From assembly GCA_965277875.1 (NCBI GenBank), contig CBDIDV010000002.1, positions 4,836,001-4,900,000 on the forward strand: a stretch of DNA of 64,000 nucleotides. Reading direction: 5' to 3'. Position 1 is the stretch's first letter; each line of letters opens with the position of its first letter. The notes below the pieces were generated by a model that saw nothing but the letters and a program-made list of their open reading frames with translations, had not been told where the DNA came from and searched no databases. This document shows, in pieces, positions 57,351 to 64,000 of the stretch. The position numbers and the translations under genes were made by a program. Origin of the DNA: CAWFQB01 sp965277875. GTDB taxonomy: Bacteria; Armatimonadota; Chthonomonadetes; Chthonomonadales; Chthonomonadaceae.

Positions 57351-58646
57351 TCAGGACTCCTTCTGCGCCTGAGAAGAGCGGTCGGGTGCGGGGAACGCAA
57401 CGATTTTGCGCCAGGATAAAATTTCGTCGTAAATGGCCTCCACGCGCTTTACGGTCAATTCAATAGTGAAACATTCCTGCACCCGCTCATAGCCGGCCTG
57501 TCCCATCGCCTGCGCGCGGGCAGTGTCTTGAAGCAGATCCAGAACCGCGTTCGTCATGGCGTCGGCATCGTTCATCGGCACAAGGTGGCCCGTGACAGCC
57601 TCGACGACGATCTCCGGTACGCCGCCTCCATTCGTCGCCACGACCGGCTTGCCCAGCGCCATCCCCTCGATGATCACCTGCCCGAACGGTTCGCCCGTCG
57701 TGGAGGCATGAACAAGCAGGTCCAATCCTTCGACAACAGCAAACACATCGGCGCGAAAGCCCAGAAACTCCACGCAGTCTTGCAGTCTCAGACGCTGCGC
57801 CTGCGCGCGCAGTTCGGCCTCATACGCTTCCTCGCCGAACATCGCGCTGCCGCAGATTTGAAAACGCGCGTTGGGAAAGCGGGCATGGACAGCGGCAGCC
57901 ATTTGCAGAAAAATATGCTGCCCCTTCCACGGACTGAGCCGCCCCACGATGCCGATGACACAGGAGGAAGACGCGTTCGGCTTGTGTCGCGCTTTGTCGC
58001 CGTCCACGCCGTCATGTACCACCTGGATGCGTTTCTGATCGACGCCGCTGTACACTGTGGCGGTCAGCCGATCCTGGGGCAGGCGCAGCGTGTGGAGCGT
58101 GGCCGTGGAATTGGCGATTACATACGCGGGGACAATGCGGCACAGCTTGCGGAACAGCGTGACGACGGGAGCGGGCAGATAATCATTTTCGATGCGGTCG
58201 CGCACATGCCAGATCACGGGAACGCGGGCCAAGCGCGCCGCGACGCCCCCGATGATGTCGGCCTTGAGGGAGTTGGTATGCACAAGAGCGATCTGATGCC
58301 GGCGCATAAAGCGGGCCAGACGCCAGGCGTAGGCCACAGAATGCGCCATAGCCCCCACACGCAGCAGGCTGCCTACTCCCAGGCTGTCCTTGCGCGTATG
58401 CACGACGCTTGCATCCATCGGCAGGACGTGCGTTTCTACGCCTGCTTCGAGCAGCCGCGCTTGCAGCGTACCTGTCGCGCCCAGGGCGACAATCGGACGA
58501 AAGCGGCTGCGATCCAATCTTTTCACCAGATTGAGCAGGGCCACTTCGCCGCCGCCGAGCGCGGCCGTATGATCGAAAAACAAGATTTTCGGCACATTCC
58601 GCCCGTCATCCGGAAAGGCAGGATCGCGTGCGGGCAGTACGTCCAA
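57351..58646 (-). CDS. GT4-family glycosyltransferase
   Basis: 431 residues from a TTG with GGAG seven bases upstream; GTG at 58595 is an alternative. The N-terminal Rossmann part has ILFFDHTAALGGGEVALLNL (about 21-40), the usual donor-side glycine loop, and VHTNSLKADIIGG. The C-terminal part has GIVGRLSPWKGQHIFLQMAA, DVFAVVEGLDLLVHAS and the Ex7E donor-binding motif in GEPFGQVIIEGMALGKPVVA. It transfers a sugar from a nucleotide donor, probably to an exopolysaccharide precursor. It is followed by the PP2C gene and preceded by a second GT4 gene. Confidence 0.94.
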   Translation of the reverse strand: MDVLPARDPAFPDDGRNVPKILFFDHTAALGGGEVALLNLVKRLDRSRFRPIVALGATGTLQARLLEAGVETHVLPMDASVVHTRKDSLGVGSLLRVGAMAHSVAYAWRLARFMRRHQIALVHTNSLKADIIGGVAARLARVPVIWHVRDRIENDYLPAPVVTLFRKLCRIVPAYVIANSTATLHTLRLPQDRLTATVYSGVDQKRIQVVHDGVDGDKARHKPNASSSCVIGIVGRLSPWKGQHIFLQMAAAVHARFPNARFQICGSAMFGEEAYEAELRAQAQRLRLQDCVEFLGFRADVFAVVEGLDLLVHASTTGEPFGQVIIEGMALGKPVVATNGGGVPEIVVEAVTGHLVPMNDADAMTNAVLDLLQDTARAQAMGQAGYERVQECFTIELTVKRVEAIYDEILSWRKIVAFPAPDRSSQAQKES

Positions 58647-58708
58647 AAATCAACTCCACAAACAGAAATCTACGTTGGAACTTACAACAGGGCTTGAAGC
58701 GGTATCGC

Positions 58709-59842
58709 TCATCCTGCCATCACTATGGCGCGGTCATTCAACCTGTCCATGCTGCCTGCCATGCCGACCATCGCGGCCATCTTGCGCCGGAACACGCCTG
58801 TGTCGAAATTGCGCGCATGGTCGCGGATGAAAAGCGGATCAAAACTAATTCTCTCCGCCTGCTCCACGGCCTCGCACACGGCGTCTACGGTCTGCTCCTC
58901 GAACAGAATGCCGGTCTCGCCATGCCGCTGCGTGTCCAGCGCGCCGCCCGCCGCATACGCGATCACAGGCACGCCGCAGGCATTCGCTTCCACGGGCGCG
59001 ATCCCGAAATCTTCCTCGCCGGGCATCACATAGCCTTTTGCCTGCGCCATCAGCAGCGGCAGGTCGGCGTCGCTCACATGGCCCAGAAACTCCACGCTTG
59101 GCCCCGCTTTCGCCTGCAAGGACTGCATCTGCCGACCCGTACCGGCGATCTTCAGCGGACGGTTCAGGCGCGTAAAGGCTTCTACCGCCAGGTCGAGACG
59201 CTTGTACGGCACAAAGCGCGAGGCGATCATGTAGTAGTCGCCTTTGTCCCCCGACAGAGGAAAGCGGTGCGTATCCACAGGGGGATGCACGATCTCGCAG
59301 TCGCGCCGATAAAACTTGCGGATGCGCTGTGATACCGCGCCCGAATTGGCGACCAGTTGATCCACGCGATCCGTCGCTATGGCGTCCCACAGGCGCAGAT
59401 AGTGCGTCCCCGGCTGCAGCAGGCCACGGAGGGCGCGGCCCAGGCGCTCGTTCTGCATATAGGAGCGCGTCGTCCACGCATAGCGCATGGGCGCGTGGGT
59501 ATAGCAGATGTGGTGCGTGTGGGGCTGTGTGATGACGCCTTTGGCAAAGGCCGACGACGAACTGATAACCACATCGTAGCTGGAAAGATCGAACGACTCG
59601 AAGGCAAGAGGATAAGCAAGCAGGGCCAGCCGGTGCGTGTGCCGCTTCATCAGCAGTTTCTGCATGAAGCTGGTGCGAATATCCCAGGTCTGGTACTTGG
59701 CCGGCATCGCTTTCTTGTCGTAGGCGGACGTATAGACGGGCGCATCGGGGAACATGTCGTGCAGTACCTCGACGACCTTCTCCGCCCCGCCCATCTGCAT
59801 CAGGAAATCATGAACGATGGCGACTTTAATTTTTTTGCTCAT
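58709..59842 (-). CDS. GT4-family glycosyltransferase
   Basis: 377 residues from the ATG at 59842; a GTG at 59866 is an alternative. The N-terminus KVAIVHDFLMQMGGAEKVVE is typical of mannosyl- or rhamnosyltransferases of exopolysaccharide clusters (WbaZ/PelF-like branch). YTHAPMRYAW, ASRFVPYKRLDLAVEAF and the Ex7E motif in PGEEDFGIAPVEANACGVPV are intact. It lies 63 bases upstream of the other GT4 gene on the same strand, so both belong to one unit. Donor and acceptor are unknown. Confidence 0.93.
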   Translation of the reverse strand: MSKKIKVAIVHDFLMQMGGAEKVVEVLHDMFPDAPVYTSAYDKKAMPAKYQTWDIRTSFMQKLLMKRHTHRLALLAYPLAFESFDLSSYDVVISSSSAFAKGVITQPHTHHICYTHAPMRYAWTTRSYMQNERLGRALRGLLQPGTHYLRLWDAIATDRVDQLVANSGAVSQRIRKFYRRDCEIVHPPVDTHRFPLSGDKGDYYMIASRFVPYKRLDLAVEAFTRLNRPLKIAGTGRQMQSLQAKAGPSVEFLGHVSDADLPLLMAQAKGYVMPGEEDFGIAPVEANACGVPVIAYAAGGALDTQRHGETGILFEEQTVDAVCEAVEQAERISFDPLFIRDHARNFDTGVFRRKMAAMVGMAGSMDRLNDRAIVMAG

Positions 59843-59946
59843 CTGCTTTATATCCACAATAGTCACGCCAGCTTGGAAAACATTCTGCCTCTAATGGCGT
59901 GGTGTAAGCCACGTGTATCAGTTCGGCAATCAGGAAGGGAACAGGC

Positions 59947-60075
59947 ATGAGACGAAGCAAACGCAAATCAAAAACGAACAACGTTCGTGCAGCAGTGCAG
60001 GATACGCGCGGGGGATTTCAGGTCACGACTTTTGTCCCTACAACAGCCCGGAGAGTGAGAGCGGTAAGTTGCTGA
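59947..60075 (+). CDS. 42-residue basic protein
   Basis: An ATG with a strong AGGAAGGG seven bases upstream opens MRRSKRKSKTNNVRAAVQDT and 22 further residues. Ten of 42 residues are Arg or Lys in the N-terminal and C-terminal parts (TTARRVRAVSC). No family is recognised. It is divergent from the glycosyltransferase gene. Small basic proteins of this type bind nucleic acids or ribosomes. Confidence 0.5.
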   Translation: MRRSKRKSKTNNVRAAVQDTRGGFQVTTFVPTTARRVRAVSC

Positions 60076-60219
60076 TAAAGCCAGCAGGAACAAATCGTTT
60101 AGCAAGCGGCGGACTGCTGTTTATGACGTTTGTTTAACACACATTAGTTCGCGGGCGTCAGGTAGATGCGCGACCCGATATGCCTTGTTGGACGGGCGAT
60201 GAGCGGTCTCAAAATAAAC

Positions 60220-60283
60220 CGGGGCAAAAGGTAGTCTCTTCAAGAAGATTGTACTCCTCTATTATGCGCTACTTTTTGCCCCG
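60220..60283 (-). terminator. Long hairpin after the PEP-CTERM gene
   Basis: A 15-bp stem with one mismatch, CGGGGCAAAAGGTAG (60220-60234) with CTACTTTTTGCCCCG (60269-60283). The loop contains the palindrome TCTTCAAGAAGA. A T-rich stretch (GGTTTATTTTG) follows on the minus strand, about 100 bases after the stop codon. Confidence 0.6.
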
Positions 60284-60381
60284 TGTCAATTATTTCTTGT
60301 CTGAAAACACTTTTAAGGGATCATCAAACCATAGAGTATTTTCAGCGGCAACGCCTGGAAAACATCTGCTTTCTTGTCGCG

Positions 60382-61086
60382 CTACTTCAAGCGGGACTTG
60401 CGCGCTTTGCCCAAACGCCACAGCGCAGGCAGTCCCAGTGAAAGCCCTAGGGCGATCACGCCTGGTTCAGGAACCGGAGCCGGTTGGTCATCAGCATCTA
60501 TGTTATCCAGCGCGAACGTGTCCCCTGTCGTCGTGTCGCTCAGGCCAAAGCTTATCGTGGAAAAGCTAAATGCGCTTGACAGGGTCAGATGCCCCAGGTA
60601 CTCACCGTTCGAGACGTAAGGGTTGCCGCCGCTGGAATTGGTCGCAATCGGCGTGGAGGAACTCGATGTGGCATAGCCGGAAATCACCAGGGTGTTCAAG
60701 TCTATCGGCGGCGGCGGGAAGGCAGCGGCAAGAACGGCAAAATCGAAATTGACGGTGTACACCGGCCGCGCAAACGTCAACCTCAAGACGGTGCTTGAGT
60801 CCTGAACGGCTTGCAGAACATTTCCGGAACCCAGAAGGACGCCCTGGCTGTCTTCCAACTGGAGGGCTTGAGACACATTGATGGGATCAACAATGCCCAC
60901 GGTCGCCTTCTGGGTGGCATCGCCAATATCCGGTGTTAGAACTTGGCCTTGTGTCAGGTACTCACTGGTAAAATAGTTTTGCGGAGCCGTCGTGGTATTG
61001 AAGTTAAATCGCACAGTGGCCGCGTTTGCCGCCACTGAGGGCAGCGCGCCCAGAACGATGCCGACTGCCAGAGTAGTGAATCGCAT
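60382..61086 (-). CDS. PEP-CTERM sorting-domain protein
   Basis: 234 residues from the ATG at 61086 with AAGGA eight bases upstream; the longer open frame has no ribosome site. A signal peptide (1-22, ends AANA) leads to a beta-rich, Ser/Thr-rich extracellular domain (about 25-195) without recognisable family. The C-terminus is a complete PEP-CTERM signal: VPEPGVIALGLSLGLPALWR, then the basic stop-transfer end KARKSRLK. Exosortase (EpsH/XrtA type) recognises PEP. No exosortase gene is in the window. PEP-CTERM proteins accompany exopolysaccharide loci, as here. Confidence 0.93.
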   Translation of the reverse strand: MRFTTLAVGIVLGALPSVAANAATVRFNFNTTTAPQNYFTSEYLTQGQVLTPDIGDATQKATVGIVDPINVSQALQLEDSQGVLLGSGNVLQAVQDSSTVLRLTFARPVYTVNFDFAVLAAAFPPPPIDLNTLVISGYATSSSSTPIATNSSGGNPYVSNGEYLGHLTLSSAFSFSTISFGLSDTTTGDTFALDNIDADDQPAPVPEPGVIALGLSLGLPALWRLGKARKSRLK

Positions 61087-61184
61087 GAAGCTTTCCTTTT
61101 TTGTATTGTCAGATTTTAACTCAAACGTGGAAATGTTTGCATCAACACTTTTCATGTTCGCGTATATCAAACCGACTTGTATTC

Positions 61185-62963
61185 TCACGGATAGTGAATG
61201 TTCAGCGCCGTACTCGCGGACGCGCTGCCATTTCTCTGCGTCGGGTCTTCATTTGCCTGCTGCGTGTAGGTCGCCGAGACCTGAACACGACCATTCTCCT
61301 GAATGCGCGATTGATACACGTTGTTATTCGGTCCGGTAAGGAATCCATTTCCGAACGGAGACGAATAGCCCGGCGCGAAGGCAACGCTGTAGTAGGTGTG
61401 GGTGCTTCCCGGCCCTGTGCCATTGTCAAAGGTGACTTCCCGCTCGATCCGGTCGCTGAAGGTGACGAACACCTGATAGAACACGGACGCGCCGCCACGA
61501 ATGACGCGGTTGAGCGGAAAGATGCGCGCGCTGACGGGCGACGCGTACAAATTGCCAACGGCCAGAACTACGGAGGGAAGCAGCAGGACAGCGCCAAGAG
61601 TGGCGAAGACCGCTATGGGACGCCCCAGGCGCAGAGCGGGCGCAGTGACAAGAACGGCTTCTTCACGTTTACGCGGCAGGGGCCGCATACAGGCGGTTCC
61701 CAGGCCGAGGTTGAGCCACAGGAACATGGAAATCTGCCCGCACTGCCAGGACGGACTGCCCGCCGCATCCACGGCAAACGCCACAATGCCGGCCATAGAT
61801 CCGAGCAGCAGGCTGCGGCGTATGCCCGCGTCCATCTGCTTTGCGCGGCGAATGCCGCCGACCAAGAATGCGAGCAGTGCGCCGACCATCAGCAGCAGGC
61901 CAAAAATACCCATCTCCGCTGTGGTTTGTAAATACCAATTATGTGCCTGTTCGCCCAGCGAGGAAGCGCCGCCGATGCTTGCGAGCGACATCCCATCTCC
62001 GGTAAACCGCTTCTGCTGTACGGCGTACTGGCCCACTCCCCAGCCCGTGAGCGGTCTGGCCCGCACCATCTGCATTGCGCCCTGCCAGGTGTGCCGGCGC
62101 GACTGCCAGGTATTGATGCTGTCCGCGTGTTCCAGGCTGGTGGCGCGGCTCAGGATGTGACTGGTCTGCGGCCACACCAGCAGGAAAAATCCCACGGCGA
62201 CGACCACGAGCATGACGGGCAGCACGGCTTCCGGCCTGCTGACCACGGCGTTCTTGCGGCGCGTGACCCACAGGGACAGCAGGCCCAGCGTCGCCAGTCC
62301 CGCTGCGGCCCCAAGCCACGCGCTGCGCGCCTGCGACAGCAGCAGGGCCGTGCCGACGAGGACAGTGGCGACCTGCGCGACAAGCTGCCGATTATAGTTC
62401 TTTTCCGTGACCGCAACGACGCCTATGAGCGGCAGCAGGATCATCAGGAACGAACCGAACAACTGGTGGTCGCCGAACAGGCCCAGCGCATTTTCGTTCT
62501 GGCTGCTGCCGTACTGCGCGAAACCGAGTAGCGCGCCGCAGACCGCCACAAACAGCAGCGTGTCTACAAGTTTGGTTAAATACTCCGAACGCCGAAACTG
62601 GTACGCTACGGCAAAATACAGCAGTACGCCCGCTCCCAGGCGCAGCAGCTCCTGCTCGGCGTATTGTTTGTAGGGCGCGAAAATACACGACACGCCCGCC
62701 AATCCCATGAACAGCAGAATAGGCAGATTCGCGCCGGTCTTTAGAAACGTGGTGATCTCGGCTTTGGTGATGTTCCACTGCGCGCGCCATAATAGCGTGG
62801 CGAGCAGAACAATACCCAGACCTTCATACATCAGGGCCGCCGCGCCATGAATGCTGGCGCTGGCTGGGGTAGCGATCAGCGGCACGATCACGACCATTGC
62901 CAGTACAGCGGCAACCAGTCGGTTCTGCACGGCCTGATCCCACCAGGAGGTGGATTTTGGCAT
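61185..62963 (-). CDS. O-antigen ligase/polymerase-like membrane protein
   Basis: 592 residues from the ATG at 62963. Ten to twelve membrane helices (about 15-495) contain the Wzy/WaaL pattern: the large periplasmic loop with the motif RPLTGWGVGQYAVQQKRF (about 330-347, compare the conserved RPxxGxGxGxF) followed by HNWYLQTTAEMGIFGLLLM (His and the conserved Gly helix). Such proteins polymerise or ligate lipid-linked glycans. The last about 100 residues are soluble and beta-rich (FDNGTGPGSTHTYYSVAF), an extension not usual in the family. It lies 98 bases upstream of the PEP-CTERM gene and likely depends on the sigma-54 promoter at 63260. Confidence 0.88.
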   Translation of the reverse strand: MPKSTSWWDQAVQNRLVAAVLAMVVIVPLIATPASASIHGAAALMYEGLGIVLLATLLWRAQWNITKAEITTFLKTGANLPILLFMGLAGVSCIFAPYKQYAEQELLRLGAGVLLYFAVAYQFRRSEYLTKLVDTLLFVAVCGALLGFAQYGSSQNENALGLFGDHQLFGSFLMILLPLIGVVAVTEKNYNRQLVAQVATVLVGTALLLSQARSAWLGAAAGLATLGLLSLWVTRRKNAVVSRPEAVLPVMLVVVAVGFFLLVWPQTSHILSRATSLEHADSINTWQSRRHTWQGAMQMVRARPLTGWGVGQYAVQQKRFTGDGMSLASIGGASSLGEQAHNWYLQTTAEMGIFGLLLMVGALLAFLVGGIRRAKQMDAGIRRSLLLGSMAGIVAFAVDAAGSPSWQCGQISMFLWLNLGLGTACMRPLPRKREEAVLVTAPALRLGRPIAVFATLGAVLLLPSVVLAVGNLYASPVSARIFPLNRVIRGGASVFYQVFVTFSDRIEREVTFDNGTGPGSTHTYYSVAFAPGYSSPFGNGFLTGPNNNVYQSRIQENGRVQVSATYTQQANEDPTQRNGSASASTALNIHYP

Positions 62964-63004
62964 TGTTGGTAGAAACCTTTCGTTTCGTCGCGCAGGATAG
63001 GCCG

Positions 63005-63129
63005 GTGCCTTGCACATCCGGACTTAGCGCGGGAAACAGGAACGCCTGCAGTGCCTTGCACATCCGCAGACTGGAAAGGGCGCCGAAAGTCGCCTTGCAT
63101 CGGTTTCCGGTCGGCTTCGGAAACCGATG
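63005..63129. repeat. Direct repeats and hairpin in the leader of the polymerase gene
   Basis: The 16-base sequence GTGCCTTGCACATCCG occurs at 63005-63020 and 63051-63066, with a related GCCTTGCATCGG near 63092. A perfect 12-bp hairpin CATCGGTTTCCG/CGGAAACCGATG (63098-63109 with 63118-63129) follows. All lie between the sigma-54 promoter and the gene. Confidence 0.6.
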
Positions 63130-63259
63130 TTTGTCTCCGGCGCATCGTAGAGCGACGCCCCGAAGCAGATATTAGGAAGAAAATTTACAATAAAAGAACG
63201 CAGGGCGAAACCTCGTCCTGCAATCCTATCCATTTTACAACACTCTTATAAGTTTTACA

Positions 63260-63276
63260 TGCAAGATTCGTGCCAA
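63260..63276 (-). promoter_or_regulatory. Sigma-54 (RpoN) promoter
   Basis: On the minus strand TTGGCACGAATCTTGCA matches the -24/-12 consensus YTGGCACGN4TTGCW at every defined position, with GG and GC ten bases apart. Transcription would start near 63249 and run toward the polymerase-like and PEP-CTERM genes, with a leader of about 286 bases. Sigma-54 control of PEP-CTERM and exopolysaccharide genes (PrsK/PrsR) is known from other bacteria. Confidence 0.75.
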
Positions 63277-63352
63277 AACGATGTTTTCACACAAATTTAT
63301 TTGTTTTTTATGGGATTACCGCAATTATGCCTTGAAATGTTAGTTCAGGTCG

Positions 63353-64000
63353 TTACAGACGCAGTCCCAATACGCTCAAAACGGAAAGCGGCGCGAGCAG
63401 AGTGTTCCAGCTAAAACCCTGGCTTGTGGACTTGGCGGGAACGTAGACCATATCTCCCGGCTGCAAGGCGACGTTTTTGGACAGATCGCCCTTTTTGAGC
63501 ATTTTGTCCACATTGACCTTTGTGACTGTGTACTGGCCGTCCACCATGCGGATGATTCCCACATTGCTCAGGTCGCCGCCCGTGCCGCCGCCGGCCTGGT
63601 TAAGGGATTCCAGAACCGTCACGCTGCCTTTTTCCGGGAACGTGTAATTGCCGGTTTTGCCGACCGCGCCTTGGACGGCATAGTGTTTTTCCAGCGCGGG
63701 GACGACAAGCACATCGCCCGACTGCATTTTGAACTTGGCGATGGCGTCGTCGGTCTTGCCCTGCACAAGAAGGGGATACATATCCAGTGGTATTTGTTTG
63801 CCATTGCGCAGCACGTACACGCCCGACAGCGCGGCGTGGTCGGTGGGATTGCCCGCAAGCGCCAGGACGGACAGTAGGGTCGTATCGGCGTCTATGTCGT
63901 ACAGGCTGGGCTTGCCGACCTGACCGATCACCTGCACCTGACGTTTAACGACCGCCTGTTCATCGAGCAGCAGCAGATCATTGGGTTCGAGCGGCACATC
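63353..64000 (-). CDS. Polysaccharide export protein with SLBB domains (Wza type), partial
   Basis: The gene continues past the right edge, so only the C-terminal 215 residues are seen. SLBB (beta-grasp) repeats are visible: VIGQVGKPSLYDIDADTTLL, YAVQGAVGKTGNYTFPEKGS and later ALQPGDMVYVPAKST, each with the typical GxVxxPG and LxPGDxIxVP-like strands. The end is a hydrophobic segment (LLAPLSVLSVLGLRL), as in the C-terminal amphipathic helix of Wza, which forms the outer-membrane pore. Downstream is the sigma-54 promoter for the polymerase gene. It places the window at the end of an exopolysaccharide locus. Confidence 0.9.
   Translation of the reverse strand, partial: DVPLEPNDLLLLDEQAVVKRQVQVIGQVGKPSLYDIDADTTLLSVLALAGNPTDHAALSGVYVLRNGKQIPLDMYPLLVQGKTDDAIAKFKMQSGDVLVVPALEKHYAVQGAVGKTGNYTFPEKGSVTVLESLNQAGGGTGGDLSNVGIIRMVDGQYTVTKVNVDKMLKKGDLSKNVALQPGDMVYVPAKSTSQGFSWNTLLAPLSVLSVLGLRL

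Noticed and set aside
1..64000. tRNA, rRNA, CRISPR array or prophage
   Set aside because: No TTCGAATC-type T-loop with a matching acceptor stem, no rRNA signature, no regularly spaced repeats with unique spacers and no phage structural genes were seen. A covariance-model scan could still find a divergent RNA.

Overview
The window is about 60% GC, with two short blocks of visibly lower GC. It encodes a free-living, Gram-negative-type heterotroph: lipoproteins with lipoboxes, a Tat-exported DUF1501 protein, LolA-like exported proteins, an SLBB/Wza-type polysaccharide export protein and a PEP-CTERM protein. The mixture (DUF1501, Uma2, GH63 glucosidase, PEP-CTERM, HEAT and WD40 expansions, DHNA-type class I plus class II aldolases, bacterial RIO kinase) fits Armatimonadota or a neighbouring phylum. 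That placement is inference; no rRNA, tRNA or CRISPR array is visible.

Layout. 0-6.3 kb: a wall-active lipoprotein, a Met-rich exported protein, an SRPBCC protein and mutS, which appears to be transcribed as a leaderless mRNA. 6.5-8.9 kb: a low-GC island with a DGQHR/DndB-type protein, a small Cys-rich partner and two tandem ribbon-helix-helix genes, one broken by a stop codon. 9-20.3 kb: housekeeping and metabolic genes (methyltransferase, DUF1501, BMP lipoprotein, dihydrolipoamide dehydrogenase, aldo/keto reductase, 1-Cys peroxiredoxin, GH32), interrupted by an IS4-type element (13071-14508) sitting inside a palindromic intergenic repeat. 20.5-21.8 kb: a decayed restriction-modification locus whose methyltransferase is frameshifted at its catalytic DPPY motif. 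21.9-26.9 kb: class I and class II fructose-bisphosphate aldolases; a second IS4-type element (22878-24330) has split the class I gene from its probable operon partner. 27-34.6 kb: YgiT-type zinc-finger protein, SRPBCC protein, HEAT-like membrane protein, SDR, Uma2 nuclease and GH63 glucosidase.

34.7-41.6 kb holds the most unusual unit: a four-gene minus-strand operon coding for three exported LolA-like/WD40 proteins and one membrane HEAT-like protein with an internal duplication. The HEAT-like protein has a paralogue at 28.6 kb; both end in three LLR motifs spaced 14 and 15 residues apart. I do not recognise a described system with this architecture.

42-53.6 kb: zinc-ribbon/ankyrin protein, an intact type II R-M operon (43.3-45.5 kb), ECF sigma factor with zinc-finger anti-sigma, RIO kinase, a candidate small RNA or micropeptide unit (49.5-49.7 kb), DHA2 efflux pump and a third R-M locus with a frameshifted nuclease. 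53.7-64 kb: dxs with a long leader, PP2C phosphatase, two GT4 glycosyltransferases, a 42-residue basic protein, a PEP-CTERM protein, an O-antigen ligase/polymerase-like protein and an export protein cut by the window edge. This is an exopolysaccharide region with a textbook sigma-54 promoter at 63260-63276.

Promoters: sigma-70-type sites of the form TTGAC(G/A/T)-N17/18-TA(T/C)A(C/A)T recur and were read directly from the sequence. Start codons were chosen by Shine-Dalgarno position and may differ from automated calls.
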